Below, one piece after another: positions 12,700 to 26,006 of a stretch of 64,000 bases of DNA. A program made the translations under genes and the position numbers. Each line of letters opens with the position of its first letter. The first letter of the stretch is position 1. Under the pieces are notes generated by a model. It worked only from the letters and a program-made list of their open reading frames with translations, did not search any database and was not told where the DNA came from. Source of the stretch: Numida meleagris (lineage: Eukaryota > Chordata > Aves > Galliformes > Numididae); the NCBI RefSeq assembly GCF_002078875.1, contig NC_034409.1:63419800-63483799 (forward strand), given 5' to 3'.

Positions 12700-15600
12700 T
12701 ATATATCTACCAAAATGTAGGTGGATATATAGGTTTTCTCGGGTACTATACCATAAGAAACAAATGATACAAAATATTACTGTGTCCCCCAATTTTATTT
12801 TATGAGTTGTACTAAGTTATTTATATGTCCAGGAGCTACACTGGCAAGAATTCAAATATTTGTTGAGGGAATCTACATCTAAGCTGAAGGGTGATCTTTT
12901 CTCTCTTTCCATTTTCTCTAATAAAAACTGTTTCACATATTTCAGATTACATAAAATGGAAAATTTTTCTTCTTTTGGATTGTTTTATTGACTTCTTTGG
13001 GTGCATACCAGAGAAAGATTGTTCCAATCGATTCTTTGCCGAGAACCAGCTCTGAAGGGAGTCAGCTACAGGACATGTGCGTGGATTTTCTACATATTTC
13101 CTAAAATTAATCTTGCAGGGGGAAAAGACCACATCTTTTAGCAAAAAACAAAGGCATCTGAAGGCTTGTGATCATTTGTCAAAAAATGTCACATTTCTTT
13201 TTTGTTTCTAGATGCTGTCAAGAAGGCTTGACTGTTCCCTTCTCCATTCTCTCTGCATTAAGTACAGTGCTTCATTATCTCACATTGCTAATCTTCATCT
13301 ACTGTGATATCGTATTTTCAGAAAGTAACAGGATTTGAATTTATATGGTCCACTGACTACCATCGTGATTTCCTACATAAGATGACCTCCTCCCTTGCAA
13401 ACAGGCTGTTAAGCCACCTTTCTCCTCCCTGTGGTTCACTCTCCCCTAGTTCCAGTAGTTTTTTGTTTTTTTTTTTCCCAGAAGGCAGCTGTGGATCTTC
13501 GTGATCCAAGGACAGTAAGAGAGTCTCAGGGGCAGCCGGCAAAGCCTCTGCAACTGAGGTCCCAAAGGGAAAACCATTTCAGATTGTTCCCACAATCCTG
13601 TAGAAATGTTTTTTCTTGACTAATTATTTTATTTGGGGCTTGCCTTCTCTGCACTCCTTCTAAAGCCTTTTTCTTAAAATCAGGAATAGGCCTGTTGACC
13701 CTAATCATGATTCTTTTATCTCTCTGTACTTCAGCAGTACATAATACCCTTCAGAGTTTCTCAAAGTAAAGGGAGATGCTTAAGTTGGGACTGTGGAAAT
13801 TTTCTGACCTGGACTTTGAACTCAGCTTAGTTTACATGTTTACTGTCACGTGAATCTAGACATCAGTATAGCTCAGTCTGGGTCTTGCTACAGAATTTAA
13901 GTCTGAATAACATCCAGATTAGAGGGATATTCAGACCTAGTCTTTCAGATTAGCTCATGGGAGATATATGTTCCAGCCGTGAATTCTGGAACTTTGTATT
14001 CTACCTTCTTTCCACAGTTTTGAACCCTTTTCTAACAGTAATAAAATTAAAGCATAGGGGTTTGCGAACAGAAACAACATCTAGATTCCTTTATTTCTTT
14101 AGGCACCTCGCTACCAGATAGACACAAGAACTCTCTGTACATAATCCTTGTGCTGCTGGAAAACTGAAACTTTCACTAAGTCACTAACCTATGCATTGTT
14201 CAATAACATGTTTCTGGCCAAATTCTGAATGTTCAGCACACTGGACCTCAGTGCATTTACAACAAGGAGAATGCTGTCCCCAAATACTCTGTTCATTGTT
14301 ATTTTGAGATTCGAGAGCTATAGCTGATTATGTCAGCATCTTCTTCAAGCCATAGTTCTTCCTACTGCTTCCTTTAAAAAATACTCTACATAGAAATTCT
14401 TGTAAATTCGGTTTCATCGTATATCAAAGCATTAGCCATGTTACTCTATTATCTTAAAAGATCCAATCAGAGTAAAACTAGCTATGAGAAAAGCTCTGCA
14501 ACAAAAAATGCCAAGGTCATAGAGATTCTTTTGGGTGAGTATCTTAAATTCACATTATTCAATTTATAATGGCATTATAAAATGAAAATTTTCTGGAAAA
14601 GCATTTGGCAAACAAGATCTCATGTGGATAAGCAAATTTTTGAAGTTGTCACTCTTCTAGTTATAATCCACCATTTCTCTTTGGCCTGATTCTTGTATTT
14701 GCTGAATTGCTCTGATAGATACTTCTAGCCTGTCATTAAATGCATTTCACATTTCAATCTTAAAAAGTAAATATGTCATTTCTCCCATTTACAAAATAAA
14801 AGCAGGCTGAGGGAAAGCTGAAGTGACATTACTGAAGTCAAATAGTAGGAAAAAGACTCCAGAACTCATCTGTAGAGTGTCCAGAATTTATACACAGCAA
14901 TATACTGGCTTTCATCTTTTCTTTCCCACTTATTAGCTAGTTATCTCCTATTACTGATCTAAAAATGTCACTGTATTTTCACATTTATAATAGAAGGGCT
15001 AAGCAGGGAGGAAAAGTGAGAGTGGAATCAAGTATATGATAAAGTTTTCTTTGGGATTTAATGAGTTAAGAAAGCCCAACTTTGAAGAATAAGAGGAAGG
15101 AACTGTTTATCTTTATTTTATTGTCTAGTAAAATTGTCAAGGCCTTGTGTACTGCAAAGAGCTGCCAGAGTAACTACAACACAGACACATTTACCTTCAC
15201 CTCTGGTGACCTAGTTCTGTGGTTGAGAAGCACAGCAGCAGACCATACTGTCTCCTATTATGGTTTCTTCATCCTGACAGTCTGGAACTGCTTGAGAAGT
15301 CTCTTTTCAGTGTGTAATAACCATGTAGTCTCAGCCGTCTAGGGTAAAATTCCCTGGATGGAAAGAGTCCATTTCCAATAAACAGCAGAAGATGTCAGAG
15401 GATGGGATTGAGGTGTACGTGAAACAAGCAAGTCAACGCCATTAATAAATTAAGGCTCAGGAACCCTGATGGGGCCAATAAGCATTGCAGTCTTTTCTCT
15501 TCAAATGAGCAATCAGAGCCTGATGCCAGGAGTTTTCTAGCAGAGCTCTAAGCAGACTTTCAATTCCTAGATTCATCTCTTAATCTTTCTGTGTGGGTTT

Positions 15601-18600
15601 AGATGAACTTGAATAGAGGTCCATTCCCTTCTGCTGAAATATTGTCCCTGTAAGCTGTCACTGGAGTAGTTGCTGTACTAGGAACTCATACTGTATCTGT
15701 AAATTGAAAAAAGAAACATCAGTCATTGTGTAGGAAAAGAAAACCACCACTGTACTCACTCTTATGATTTCCCAAATTGATGAATTTGTGGACCCAATTC
15801 AAGATGACTTCCAGCACTACCAACTAGTATGAAGAAACGGCAGCAGCTCTTGGATGTATTTTCTGTTCTCTATATGCAGCATCGTGTCTGGGAGAAGATT
15901 TCTAGGGTAAACATCCAGGGCAGAAAAAAAAATCACCGGAACAACTGTGATCTCAGTGAGAAAGCCACAAAGCTTACATTCAGTATACTCTAAAAATGGA
16001 ATTGTCTCACCCTCATCCCATTACCAGTTAAGTATTCTTTTTTCCCCAAAGTATTAAATAAGTTTGTATGAGTGTGAAATCATATTAAGCATAATAGAAA
16101 GTGATTCTTAAAGGATGGGTAACTGACTTCCTATTGACAAGAAACAATTGAAAGAGGAGAAGAAGCAAAGTTAATGACTGCGGACAATAAGGTTTGTATT
16201 ATTTACCTTTTGCATTTACCAGAAACAGCTGACATTATAAGTAAAAATACAATTTGCTTTTTCTATCTATCTACTCAAATCTTTTCCTTTCAACTTATAT
16301 TACTAAGAAGATGCTAATTATGATTCTATCCTTTTCTGCAGTCCTTTCTATGATAAATTCTCCTTGTTGTAAGTGAGAATAAGGAAAGTCCCTATGCAAT
16401 GATGCAAATTTGTGCATGCTACCATCATAGGAAAATTCTCCAGATGAAAAGTAAAGTAACAAGCAACAGGGAGATTTTGTTTTAGAATTTTGTCTGCATG
16501 AAAGCCAAAATGTGAAGTGTGCCAAGTATCACTACTCTAATTCTATCTGGTGTTAACAAATTGCTTGGCACTGGGCGGAATATGTGGAAGGGAAAGTAAA
16601 TCTCTCATCTCCAAAGATTAAGTAGCATACTTTGAACTCTTCTGGTAAGTATCTTGGAAATAAATGTTGTCATCTTGGCAAAGAAGGTGGTTTTTTACTC
16701 AATTGGAAAGGAGAAGTTACCTACACAAAAGGGTAGAGAAAGAAAGTAAACAGGCCCCAAATGGTGTCATTAGTTGAGTTAGATGAGTGCAAGATGGGTT
16801 GATAGACAGATGGAGGAAGACTTTGGGGAAAAGTGGCTCAGCATGCGTTATCAAAGTCTTTGAAATCAGTGCTGGTAACTTTTGTTGTTGTACTTAATGA
16901 AAAGGTTATAAATGAGTTTTAAAAAAGAATGTGATTGGTCTGAAAGAATGGCTGAGCATGTCATTTTTAGTTCCTACTCTGTTGTGTCTGAAAGCTGGAA
17001 ATGTCTGCAGCGTGGATCTCTCTTCAGGGTATTTGAACAAGGAGGAACAAATGCAAGAACATTTTTGTTTGTTTGTTTGTTTGTTTGTTTGTTTGTTTTA
17101 ATATATAAAAAACCTTTAATGACTTAATGAATCCCCCTCCAGGGTCTTCAGTTTATTACTACTCTCTTTTCCATGTCAGGATCTCTGTGTGAGAAGAGTT
17201 ACACAGATAATTCTTTAAAATTCCTTGTTGAATTAGGAGATAACCTATGTTGGAAAGCATCTGTGTTTGCTATCTATCCTAGGAGGAGAGTGAGCGAAGA
17301 TCATGTTCCTGAAAAGGAGTTTCCATGTGCTACAAGCTAAATTTCTTTAAGGAATACATTAGCCATGTAAAATAAAGAAACCAGTTCAAGTCGTGACTAG
17401 TCTGTAATGGACTGACAATGTTTTTTAGATGTGATCAGTATTCACTTTTAATCTTACTGCCTACTGTATCCCAAATGTGGAGTTCAGGTTCCCACTATAC
17501 CAGGATCTGAGTGCATATTCACCTTTGTATGCCACAGAAATATGGAAAGAGATATTATGAATCAGCTTATTTATCCCTTGCACGCAGCTAAGGGAACAGA
17601 ATTGTAAGGATAAAGATTCAGATCCCAAAGTTCCTGAAAATGTACAGAGGATGCTTTTAGTTGACTTCAGTGAACTCTGAAACTCTGACACCTGGCCTAA
17701 TTTGCTCAGCATCAAAAAGGGGAAGTCTGAAAACTATACTTTGTCTTGGTGCTGGTCCTTATGAGCTGTAGTGTGTTCTAGTCCTGCCCAGCTGTATATC
17801 TTTGAAAGAAAAAAAAAATCAGAAAAAATGCTTTTCAACAGTCTTAATGGTACATTTACTGTTCTTTGGGAGTTTCTGAAAACTCCCTGAGCACTACTGA
17901 AGTTTGCCATTCATGCACATTCAGTTCACATAATTAGAAGCAGTTTATTTCATTCTTGGAGCTTCACAGACACAGTAATTGCATGTTGAAAACACCACAC
18001 TTTGGTCTTCTTGTGTTCAAAGTTCGGATTGGGTCACAGAAGCAACTGGATCAATTCCACAAAGAGCCATGTGTGAAAAGTGCAGAGCCTTTCTGCCTCT
18101 AAGCTGAAACACATGCTGTGGCTGTAAATCAAGTACAGATGATAGATGAAGAGTCATCATCTGCAGCTGGAGTTGTTGGTCAGCTGAATGGTGTGGCCAA
18201 GAACATGTTTCATCAAGCCACATGAAAGTCCTGGGATGCTGTGACTCTGAGGCTTGCAGACCCCTCCTAGGCAGTGTGCTGCTTCTCAGAAAGTATTTGC
18301 ATCAGGGGCTTTTCCTTGAGGCAGAACCAGTGATTGGTTCTGTGAAATCTCTTTCAGGAGCCTCAAGGTGCTGTTCCACTTCTCTCTCGGCGACAAGTGA
18401 CATGGGGAGCCCAGCCTTGGAGCAGGAACAAGAAAGCATTGGGTAAGCTGAAAAGGGTGATGGAGAGGTCAGCAGCGAACTTTCCCTGCTGGATCCCCAA
18501 GTAAGCCGAGAGTAAGACATAGCCCTAAGGATCTCTGTGCCACCTAAATGGGAAACAGGCATTCGAATGTGTGAATGGATGTAAATGAGCTTTGGACAAT

Positions 18601-20320
18601 ATAGACATTATTTTCTGACTTAAGACCTGGGCTAGACAGGCGAAAGGAACAACCCAGGGAACCTAAAGCATGTGGCACTTTTCCATCTTAAATATAGTGA
18701 CTGTTTTGGAAATGTGTGTACTGAACTACACGCTCTTTTAATTCCCAGTCACTGTGAGGATGGTAGGAGCTGTCATAGTGTTATGTCGGATTTGACCTCT
18801 GTATTGCACTTAGTCTTCCTGCAAGTTAAGTTAAATTACATACATTCTACAAGTCTTCATAGCCTCCTTTACCTTAAAGGAGTTGTTTCAGGATAATAAG
18901 AGGAAAAAAATGTTAATCCTCAGACTCTTAAAAAATAATATTAAAAATATTTAGAATTGTTTTTTCCTTGATGCGAGAATTGTTGTTCCCTTTACTCATC
19001 CTTAAATCTAGAAAATTGAGAAAACTAGTGGTTATTAACCTCAAACTACTCACATGATCTGTGAGACTATGACGTGCTCTTTGCAGCTATTTTAATAAAG
19101 CAACTTACCTTAATAAAGATTTATTGGAGTTCATGAGAATTTCTGAGAAAAAGAGCTCTACTGAGCAAAAGTTTGGGAGAAGCTGGATTAAATCCCATGG
19201 TATTCCCTCTACTTGCTTATTGTTTCTGGCAGTAGCCTAGCACTACAGCATTAAAACCTAGTCTGACACATAAAAGAAACACATATTAAGTCTTGCAGAG
19301 GATTTGGGACAGAGTAGCAAGCAATCTTAATGAGCATAGCTTGATGGACCCATGCTAGCTTACAGTGCTAAAGATCTGCTCTGTTTTCCTAGCACATCTA
19401 TTTCTAAGCCACTTGGCAGTGTCCTAGTTTCTGTAGTTTTGGAGCAAGAGAGGCAGCAGTGGTTGGGGAAGGCTTTGTTTGCAGGAAGCAAACGTGGAGT
19501 ATACAAGGGTATGAGTATACAAGGGTCCAAGCCACTCATGGAGTTGAGCTAGGCCTCACTGTCCTTTCTGAATAATAGGTTGGGTTAACAATTTAGTCAT
19601 TGAGGGAAGGCACAGACAAAGCCAGGCATTGACAGAAGGGAGAGCTGAGGAAGTTTTGCATAGACATGAGGTAAGGGAGGAAGCAAGAACATAAGCATGA
19701 TGAGAGAAGAGGAGGTCTAGTAATGAGACTAAAAAAGACATTTCAAGAGGGAGGAGTTGTGCATACCAATGCAAAGCAAGGGGCAGGAGCTAGACACTGC
19801 AGTATTAATGTTTCTCAGCGAAGTATAGAGAGCGCCTCCCACAGACCCTGTGGTTTGTGGCTGCTGAGCAAGAGAACACAGGGCATACTGAATTGTGGGT
19901 GAGCTCACAGGAAGGGTTAAAATGGCTGTCCTGTACATATTTTCTTTTTAACATGTCTGTGAGAAATAGCTGTCTTAAACAGCTATTTAGGTGTTTTCTC
20001 CGAGCTCATGACAGTAATGCCTAAAGTAAAATGTGGTGGGATTGCTCTTTCTAAATGTTTTCTAAATGTTTCAGTTAAAAAAAAATACAAAATGCTCAAC
20101 AGTCATTAACTTTTTGCATCGGGTATTTGTAGGAAGATTTTCACTGAGAAGGAGAAAGACGTGGAGTTTGCTGGTGAAAATTTGGGCCAACACATGGGCA
20201 AAGTGTAGCAGAACATCCTGACTGTCACGTTACTGACGTGTTTGGTAACTTCTGCTTTTCTGTCCAGGGCCATCCCTAAAAGCCCCCAAAATGCTAAAGA
20301 GCTATGAAGGTAAATTTAGA
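12700..20320. other. No gene recognised
   Basis: Short ORFs only, none longer than 86 codons. It holds a (TTTG)n microsatellite at 17062-17100, and a minus-strand 65-codon frame at 12947-13144 whose start resembles part of the 12.2 kb ORF. Confidence 0.55.
17062..17100. repeat. (TTTG)n microsatellite
   Basis: About eight uninterrupted GTTT units, preceded and followed by T runs. Confidence 0.95.
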
Positions 20321-20392
20321 ATCATGGAATCATAGAATATCCCGAGTTGGAAGGGACCCATAAGGATCACTGCATCCAACTGCGATCCTTCA
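20321..20392 (-). repeat. CR1 3'-end fragment
   Basis: GAATCATGGAATCATAGAAT followed by CCCGAGTTGGAAGGGACCC is the reverse complement of a CR1 tail. Only about 70 bp of the element is present. Confidence 0.8.
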
Positions 20393-23300
20393 GTTGCCAG
20401 CTCTGTTTTCTGCTGATATCAGTTTGAAAAATTTGGAATGGCGCTAGTTTTTAGTGGGAAAATTCTGATGCCAAGCCAATAACCTTTTGCTTCAGAACAA
20501 TAACATAGTCCAGAAGTGAAGACCCGATGGCTTGCTACCCAAAACATCCTGTCTCATCTATCTCTTCTCCCTGCAGTAATAATTATTTCAAAAGAATCTG
20601 AGATTAAATAGCATCTCATCACTATGAATAAATGTCAAAGTCTTTCAGGGAGCTTTAATTAGTTTCTTTTCTGGGAAGTCTGAAGATCTTACCCTTACCT
20701 TCATCATTCTCTAAAATTACTTTTTGTGTTTCTGATACCATTCCTAAAATGGTTTTTATTATGTTTATTAACAGTATTTTAGCTGCACACCAGGGAAGTG
20801 ATGTCCTTCGGTGAAAGTCCCAAAGGAAGTTGCAGGCTTTTCACATTTATTATGGTTATTTCAAATAATGAAAAATAGAGGAAAGAGGGAAAGGCAACTC
20901 ATGTGGCTAGAAAAAGACTTAGTATTTGTAGAACTCATCCAACTTTTGTTTGCTTTTAGCAGATCACCTAGACATGTCATGCTTTTCTGTATGGATGTGT
21001 TAAACACATTCCAACACAACAAAACAATGTGTATTTAATATTATTGATAGCACTCACTGCTTTGGATTGTAGTACTCTGAAGAGGGGAAAAATACCCCAA
21101 TTCTGGAGTGTGAAAATGAAATAATTTGGAGTAGATATAAACTTCTGTCCCAGATTTGCACTAAATTGAGTGAAATCCTTATATAAATCTGGTTGATATT
21201 ATGTATGTCCTTATGAGATACAAGATTTTTGGATACCACATGTATATCCTCAGCGTTCTGTCAAAGGCTTTTGTGTGAAACTGTGGAACTCTGATTGCCT
21301 TTCCCTACCAGACAAAGAGATCTCTGTAACTCCAAACCAGAAGGAGAAATTTGGAGTTATCTGTGGGACAATAGAAAATACATAAAGCTCTGCACAGAGA
21401 AACCTGAAGAAAAGAAACATGTTTGTTTTACTTTTAAAGCTGCTTTTTGTCTGTTTGTTTCTCTCTAAGCAGAAACAGAATGGAAATGAAAGCTTCAAAT
21501 GAATTTTCCGGGTTTTGAAAGCAGAAATGGGAGGCTGAGCTCCTGTGTTCTGTTGCTGGCATTTTGCAAGCCGCCAAGATGACTTCGGACAATTGATTCA
21601 CTTTTTCTGTGGACAATTTCCTCCTTCATTGAAAAGAAAAAGGAGGTTAGAGGATATAATTTTGATGTTTTCACTATTTGTTGCAAGACCTTGCTCACTG
21701 CTCTACTGCTGCTCTTGGCAGTTGAGGAATGGGTACTGTGAGAGATTTTTGGGTGAACAACTGATTTTCTTGGACTTCAGATTAAGCTCATAATTATGCA
21801 GTTCTCACCTGTAAAAGTGATGAGCAGCACAAAACCAAGTGAATAAAATGAAATGTTGATATAGCGTGCCAGATCTATGTGTAGGAGACATCACGTCTCC
21901 CTCCAGCAATGAACCCTCTCAGTGTCGGAACTTCTATTGACATCAGAAAACATTACTTCTTAATTACTTCTTTAATTCTTGCTTTAAAGGTACATGCTCT
22001 TCACTCTGACAATCCTGAGATCTTATACTAAAATGCAGTTTTGGGGGAAATATTGTAGTGGGTGTTCTTTGATGGCTTACCCAGAATTTGAAAGCTTCTT
22101 GGTCCACTATTTATCTTGCTCAATTCCAAATATTCTGTTATCATGTTTCATTTGCTAAGATTTGAGGAAAACCGTGTTTCCAAATTTCTCAAAAAAAATT
22201 ATAGATTGTTATTTGCAGCTGATTCTGTTGAAAATGAATCATGAGCAGAAAAGCTAGAGTAATACTGAGTAAAGTTATTTGGAGATGTTTTATTTCCCAT
22301 AGCTTAAAAACTAATTGAAATACTGAACAATCCAGAAACTTTATTAAAATAAAGCAGGATATTGGAAACCTGGCATTAACTGCAAATTCCAGACTTAATA
22401 ATGGCTGATACATCATAATAATTGTTTACTTCTTTCCAGTTAGATTTGCAAAAATAAAAAAATCTAGAACTCAAAATTACCTTTTTTTATTACAGTGCTA
22501 ATGTACTAAATCTATATATAAGTGCCTAATCTATATAGAATTGTTCATGGATATATAATTGAAAAAATGTATAGATTGGATCTGAGATATATACTTTGAG
22601 ATCTGCTATTACCGTGCAGCTTAATATTTCACGGTGGAAGGTAGAAGACCCTCATGATGCAGAATGTTTCTGTCAGGCTTAGGACCATGGTACTTGACAA
22701 ACAAGTCTGTGCTTTATCTATGAGACAATCCCTTATCACCAAAAATAGCTTTCCAACTCTTCACAACAGCTGTGTTCAGCTTCAAGAATTCACATCCAGA
22801 GGAACATGTAAATATTGCATTCCTGCAAGAGAAACCTCTGAGCTGTTACACAGCCTCTTTGTCCATACAACATTCCCGAATACCAGAGTAAATGGACACC
22901 TACCATAGAAAAAAAACAAACATTATTTTAGGATGATGACATTGGGGGGAAAAAAAAAAACACAAAAAAAACAAACAAAAAACAACAACAACAACAAAAA
23001 AACTCTACTTTTTTTGGAAAGAGGTGAAAGAGACCAGCCCAAAACAGTCAGAAGATCAACTTCCATCCTATTCTTGATTTATTAGATGTCTGTCAGCAAT
23101 TTGAACTTACTTCTGAATTTCCTACCATTGTACTGTGAACTAGAAACAGAGGAGACATTTTTCAAGTGCAGGAGCCAGGCTGGCTGTGTTTTCTCCATGT
23201 GCTGGCCACCAAGGCTGTGAACTAGGGCCCTAACCCATCCATGGTTTCATTCCCTAGAATCACTGGAGTCCTGCCCTGGGAACTTGGACTGTCTCTGGTG

Positions 23301-24332
23301 TGAGCTGTGCTAATAGCTTTTCTCCTGTGCAAATGTGTTTACAGAAACCAGGCTGAACCGGCCTCACACAGACCATCGTTATCGCCTCCTGGTAACCTTG
23401 CAAAGTAAGGGATGACAAGCCGCCGCTGCTCTGTATTGTCATAACCCTGCAGTAATTAGTGCCTTGCATCTGTAATGGAACCACAGTGAATAACACTGGG
23501 GTTTCTAAGATGACACTGTTTTCATCATATATTTCATTTTTTGAGGAACATAAAGGCAGCTACATCAAACTGCCAAGGAACCCTTTTTAATTAAAGCTTC
23601 TATTTTTTCTTTTCTTGTCAAGATATGCAAATGGTCAGAGACATTAAAACTAAGATAAAAGGAATCCTAAGCACTGTTTATATATAGCCATTGTGACTGC
23701 ATCTACTTTGCATTACTTTAACTGAAGCAAGTTATAGTGCAGCTTGACATAACTCAAAGCTGCTTTGCAGTGCTGTTGAGGCTAAGAGAAGAAAAATGCC
23801 TTACCTAGCTTGAGGAGTCTTCACCTCACAGCATAGATGCTGCATCTGGATATCACACACTGCTCTGCAAGAGGTGGCATGCTTACACCCTTGCTGCCAT
23901 TCACCTACTCAGGATCAAGCTTTGGATTACTTCGCTGGCCCAGGTTTGGAGGAAAACAAAGTGATTTACTACTAGTTCTCCTTAGCTGTGATGAGGCTTT
24001 CTCTACTATAGCTTAATACCCAAACTGTGTGTGATTGGTTACCATACCTTGTAAAAGGTACTTATAATGTACCTTCTCTTCAGAATTACAAGAGATTGTG
24101 TTTGTCCTTGGAAAATGAGCATAGCTGTTGGCAGGTAAAAAGTTGGCTGCATCCAAATCTGTGGCATAAATCTCCCAGACCTCTTATCCCAGGATTTTAC
24201 CTGAGAAGCTTGGGATAAAGACCCATGTTATTTAGTCAGCGTGAGTTTGAAAGAAGGGTTTCCAGTGTACTTTATTGAGGTAATTTAATAACCATGGCAC
24301 TGTATCATTTTTGATCAGTCTTGAATCAGTTA
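20393..24332. other. No gene recognised
   Basis: AT-rich sequence with an A-rich (AAC)n tract at 22950-23002. Several short overlapping minus-strand frames at 21250-21700 have no recognisable similarity. Confidence 0.55.
22950..23002. repeat. A-rich / (AAC)n tract
   Basis: A run of A interrupted by single C bases, then five AAC units, then A again. Confidence 0.9.
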
Positions 24333-24505
24333 TCATAGAATGGCCTGGGTTAGAAAGGACCTTGAAGCCCATCCATTTCCAACTCCCTGCCATGGGCAGG
24401 GCTGCCACTTACCAGCTCAGGCTGCCCAGGGCCCCATCCAACCTGGCAAAGGCTGAATGCCTCGAGTGCCTCCAAGGATGGGGCATCCACAGCTTCTCTG
24501 GGCTA
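24333..24505 (-). repeat. CR1 3'-end fragment
   Basis: Starts ATCATAGAATGGCCTGGGTT and continues AAGGACCTTGAAGCCCATCC. It then runs through the typical antisense CR1 segment (GGGGCATCCACAGCTTCTCT) and ends about 24505. About 170 bp, truncated, no coding potential. Confidence 0.85.
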
Positions 24506-25438
24506 TGTTTCACTGCAGATTCTGTTTGACCCCTTGATTCTAGGCTTAGTAGCCAAATAAGTTCAAATAAACTGATCCAAATGCTGAAGTGCTTATTCAG
24601 GCAAAATTCACTGTTTGTTTTCCTAAGATAAAGGATAAAAACCTTGAGTAAGGAATTCTGGAACTGATCACTTAAAAGCTATGAGACAGTGTTTTGGAGA
24701 TAACTAACAGAAAACCAATGCAGAAGAGTTCAGTACAGAGAGCACAATTTTTTTATTTTTTTCTTATATATTATCTACAAGCACAAGCTTTCATATTTTT
24801 AATGTAAAAATGCATACAGATCATTATATATATAAAAATCAACTAGCCTTGTAGCAAACTGCCAGATGCAACCATCCCCAGGTTTGGGGACAACGTGTCT
24901 GGATCCAGGTGCAAACTCAGTGGCTGACCCTCACTTCCATCCTTGGTTGCACCGAACCCCCAGATATGAAGATTCTCAAAGTTCTAGGGAAGTCTTGATT
25001 CCTGATCCAGGTCTTGCAGCATGGGCATGACTAACTCTTCATCAATTGAAGATATATATTTAAAAACTTGATTAATGACAATCAACTTGTTGTAGGTAAC
25101 AAGTGTCCATTTCACCTTTCCTCCCCCTTTTTGTTTTTCTTCCTTCCTGTCCACCCTCTGCATAAATGGAAAGGGCAGAGGAGAGGAATTGGTTGTTAGT
25201 GTTGTACATCTAAATTGCAGCATTAGAAACAGAATTTAAGCTGTTGATATCTGCTGCAAAATGGCTACTGAATGCAAATTCATGTTGCATTTGGTCTTTC
25301 CAGTGCTTGCACGCTTTGGGGCTCAATTTGAACACTGTAGAAATATGACACATTTATAGCATAGCCAATAATATGTTGCTACATTGTGAGGAACAGTAGA
25401 TCAAATTGCGTTTAATACTATGTAGTATGTATCAATAG

Positions 25439-25461
25439 ATTATAATACACTGTATTATAAT
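25439..25461. repeat. Perfect 10 bp inverted repeat
   Basis: ATTATAATAC, a 3-base loop (ACT), then GTATTATAAT. AT-rich, so partly expected by chance, but the arms are perfect. Confidence 0.8.
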
Positions 25462-25875
25462 TGGCTTGTCAAGCAGCCTATTACACCGAGAAAAAAAAAA
25501 AAAAGAGCAATTAAGTAAAGAAATTTGTATTTGTGTGGGAGGCAAGGTCATAAAATAGCAGCCTCCTTTCTGACTGAATGTTTATCATGTTCGGCAGTTT
25601 CCAAATTCAGCCTTTGCAAAGGAATGTTACTATTTTTATTAGAGGTTCTTTATGTAACAAGTAATGTTTGCACAGTGGAATATTTTCTTTCATGAAGATT
25701 TTATAACTTCCCCATAACGCTATAAAGAAGATATAATTTGCTGGGATTCTTTTGGAAAGTATTATGGCCATACCTTAGGCTTTCCTTCCTTTCAACTCTC
25801 TTAATACAAATATGATTTATTTATTTTCTCTTGTAATTCACGTATTACATTTTTTTTTTGTATTTTAAATGCAGC

Positions 25876-26006
25876 TTTACTCTGAAATCCAAGAGAAGGT
25901 TTCAGAGAAAAGAACTGTTGACGTTGTCTTAGAGAGGGATAAATCAATTGCTTAGAATACCAACATGACGACTTTCCTCATCAGCTGCGTTCCTATGGGA
26001 TTGCAG
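25876..26006 (+). other. Candidate splice-bounded exon, plus strand
   Basis: A pyrimidine-rich stretch and TTTTAAATGCAG precede a 131 bp segment that ends in a consensus donor, TTGCAG|GTAAGG. An ATG at 25965 opens a 14-codon frame (MTTFLISCVPMGLQ) that reaches the donor in phase 0. I recognise no gene. It could be a first coding or non-coding exon of an unannotated plus-strand transcript downstream of RERG, or a chance pairing of splice-like sites. Confidence 0.25.
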
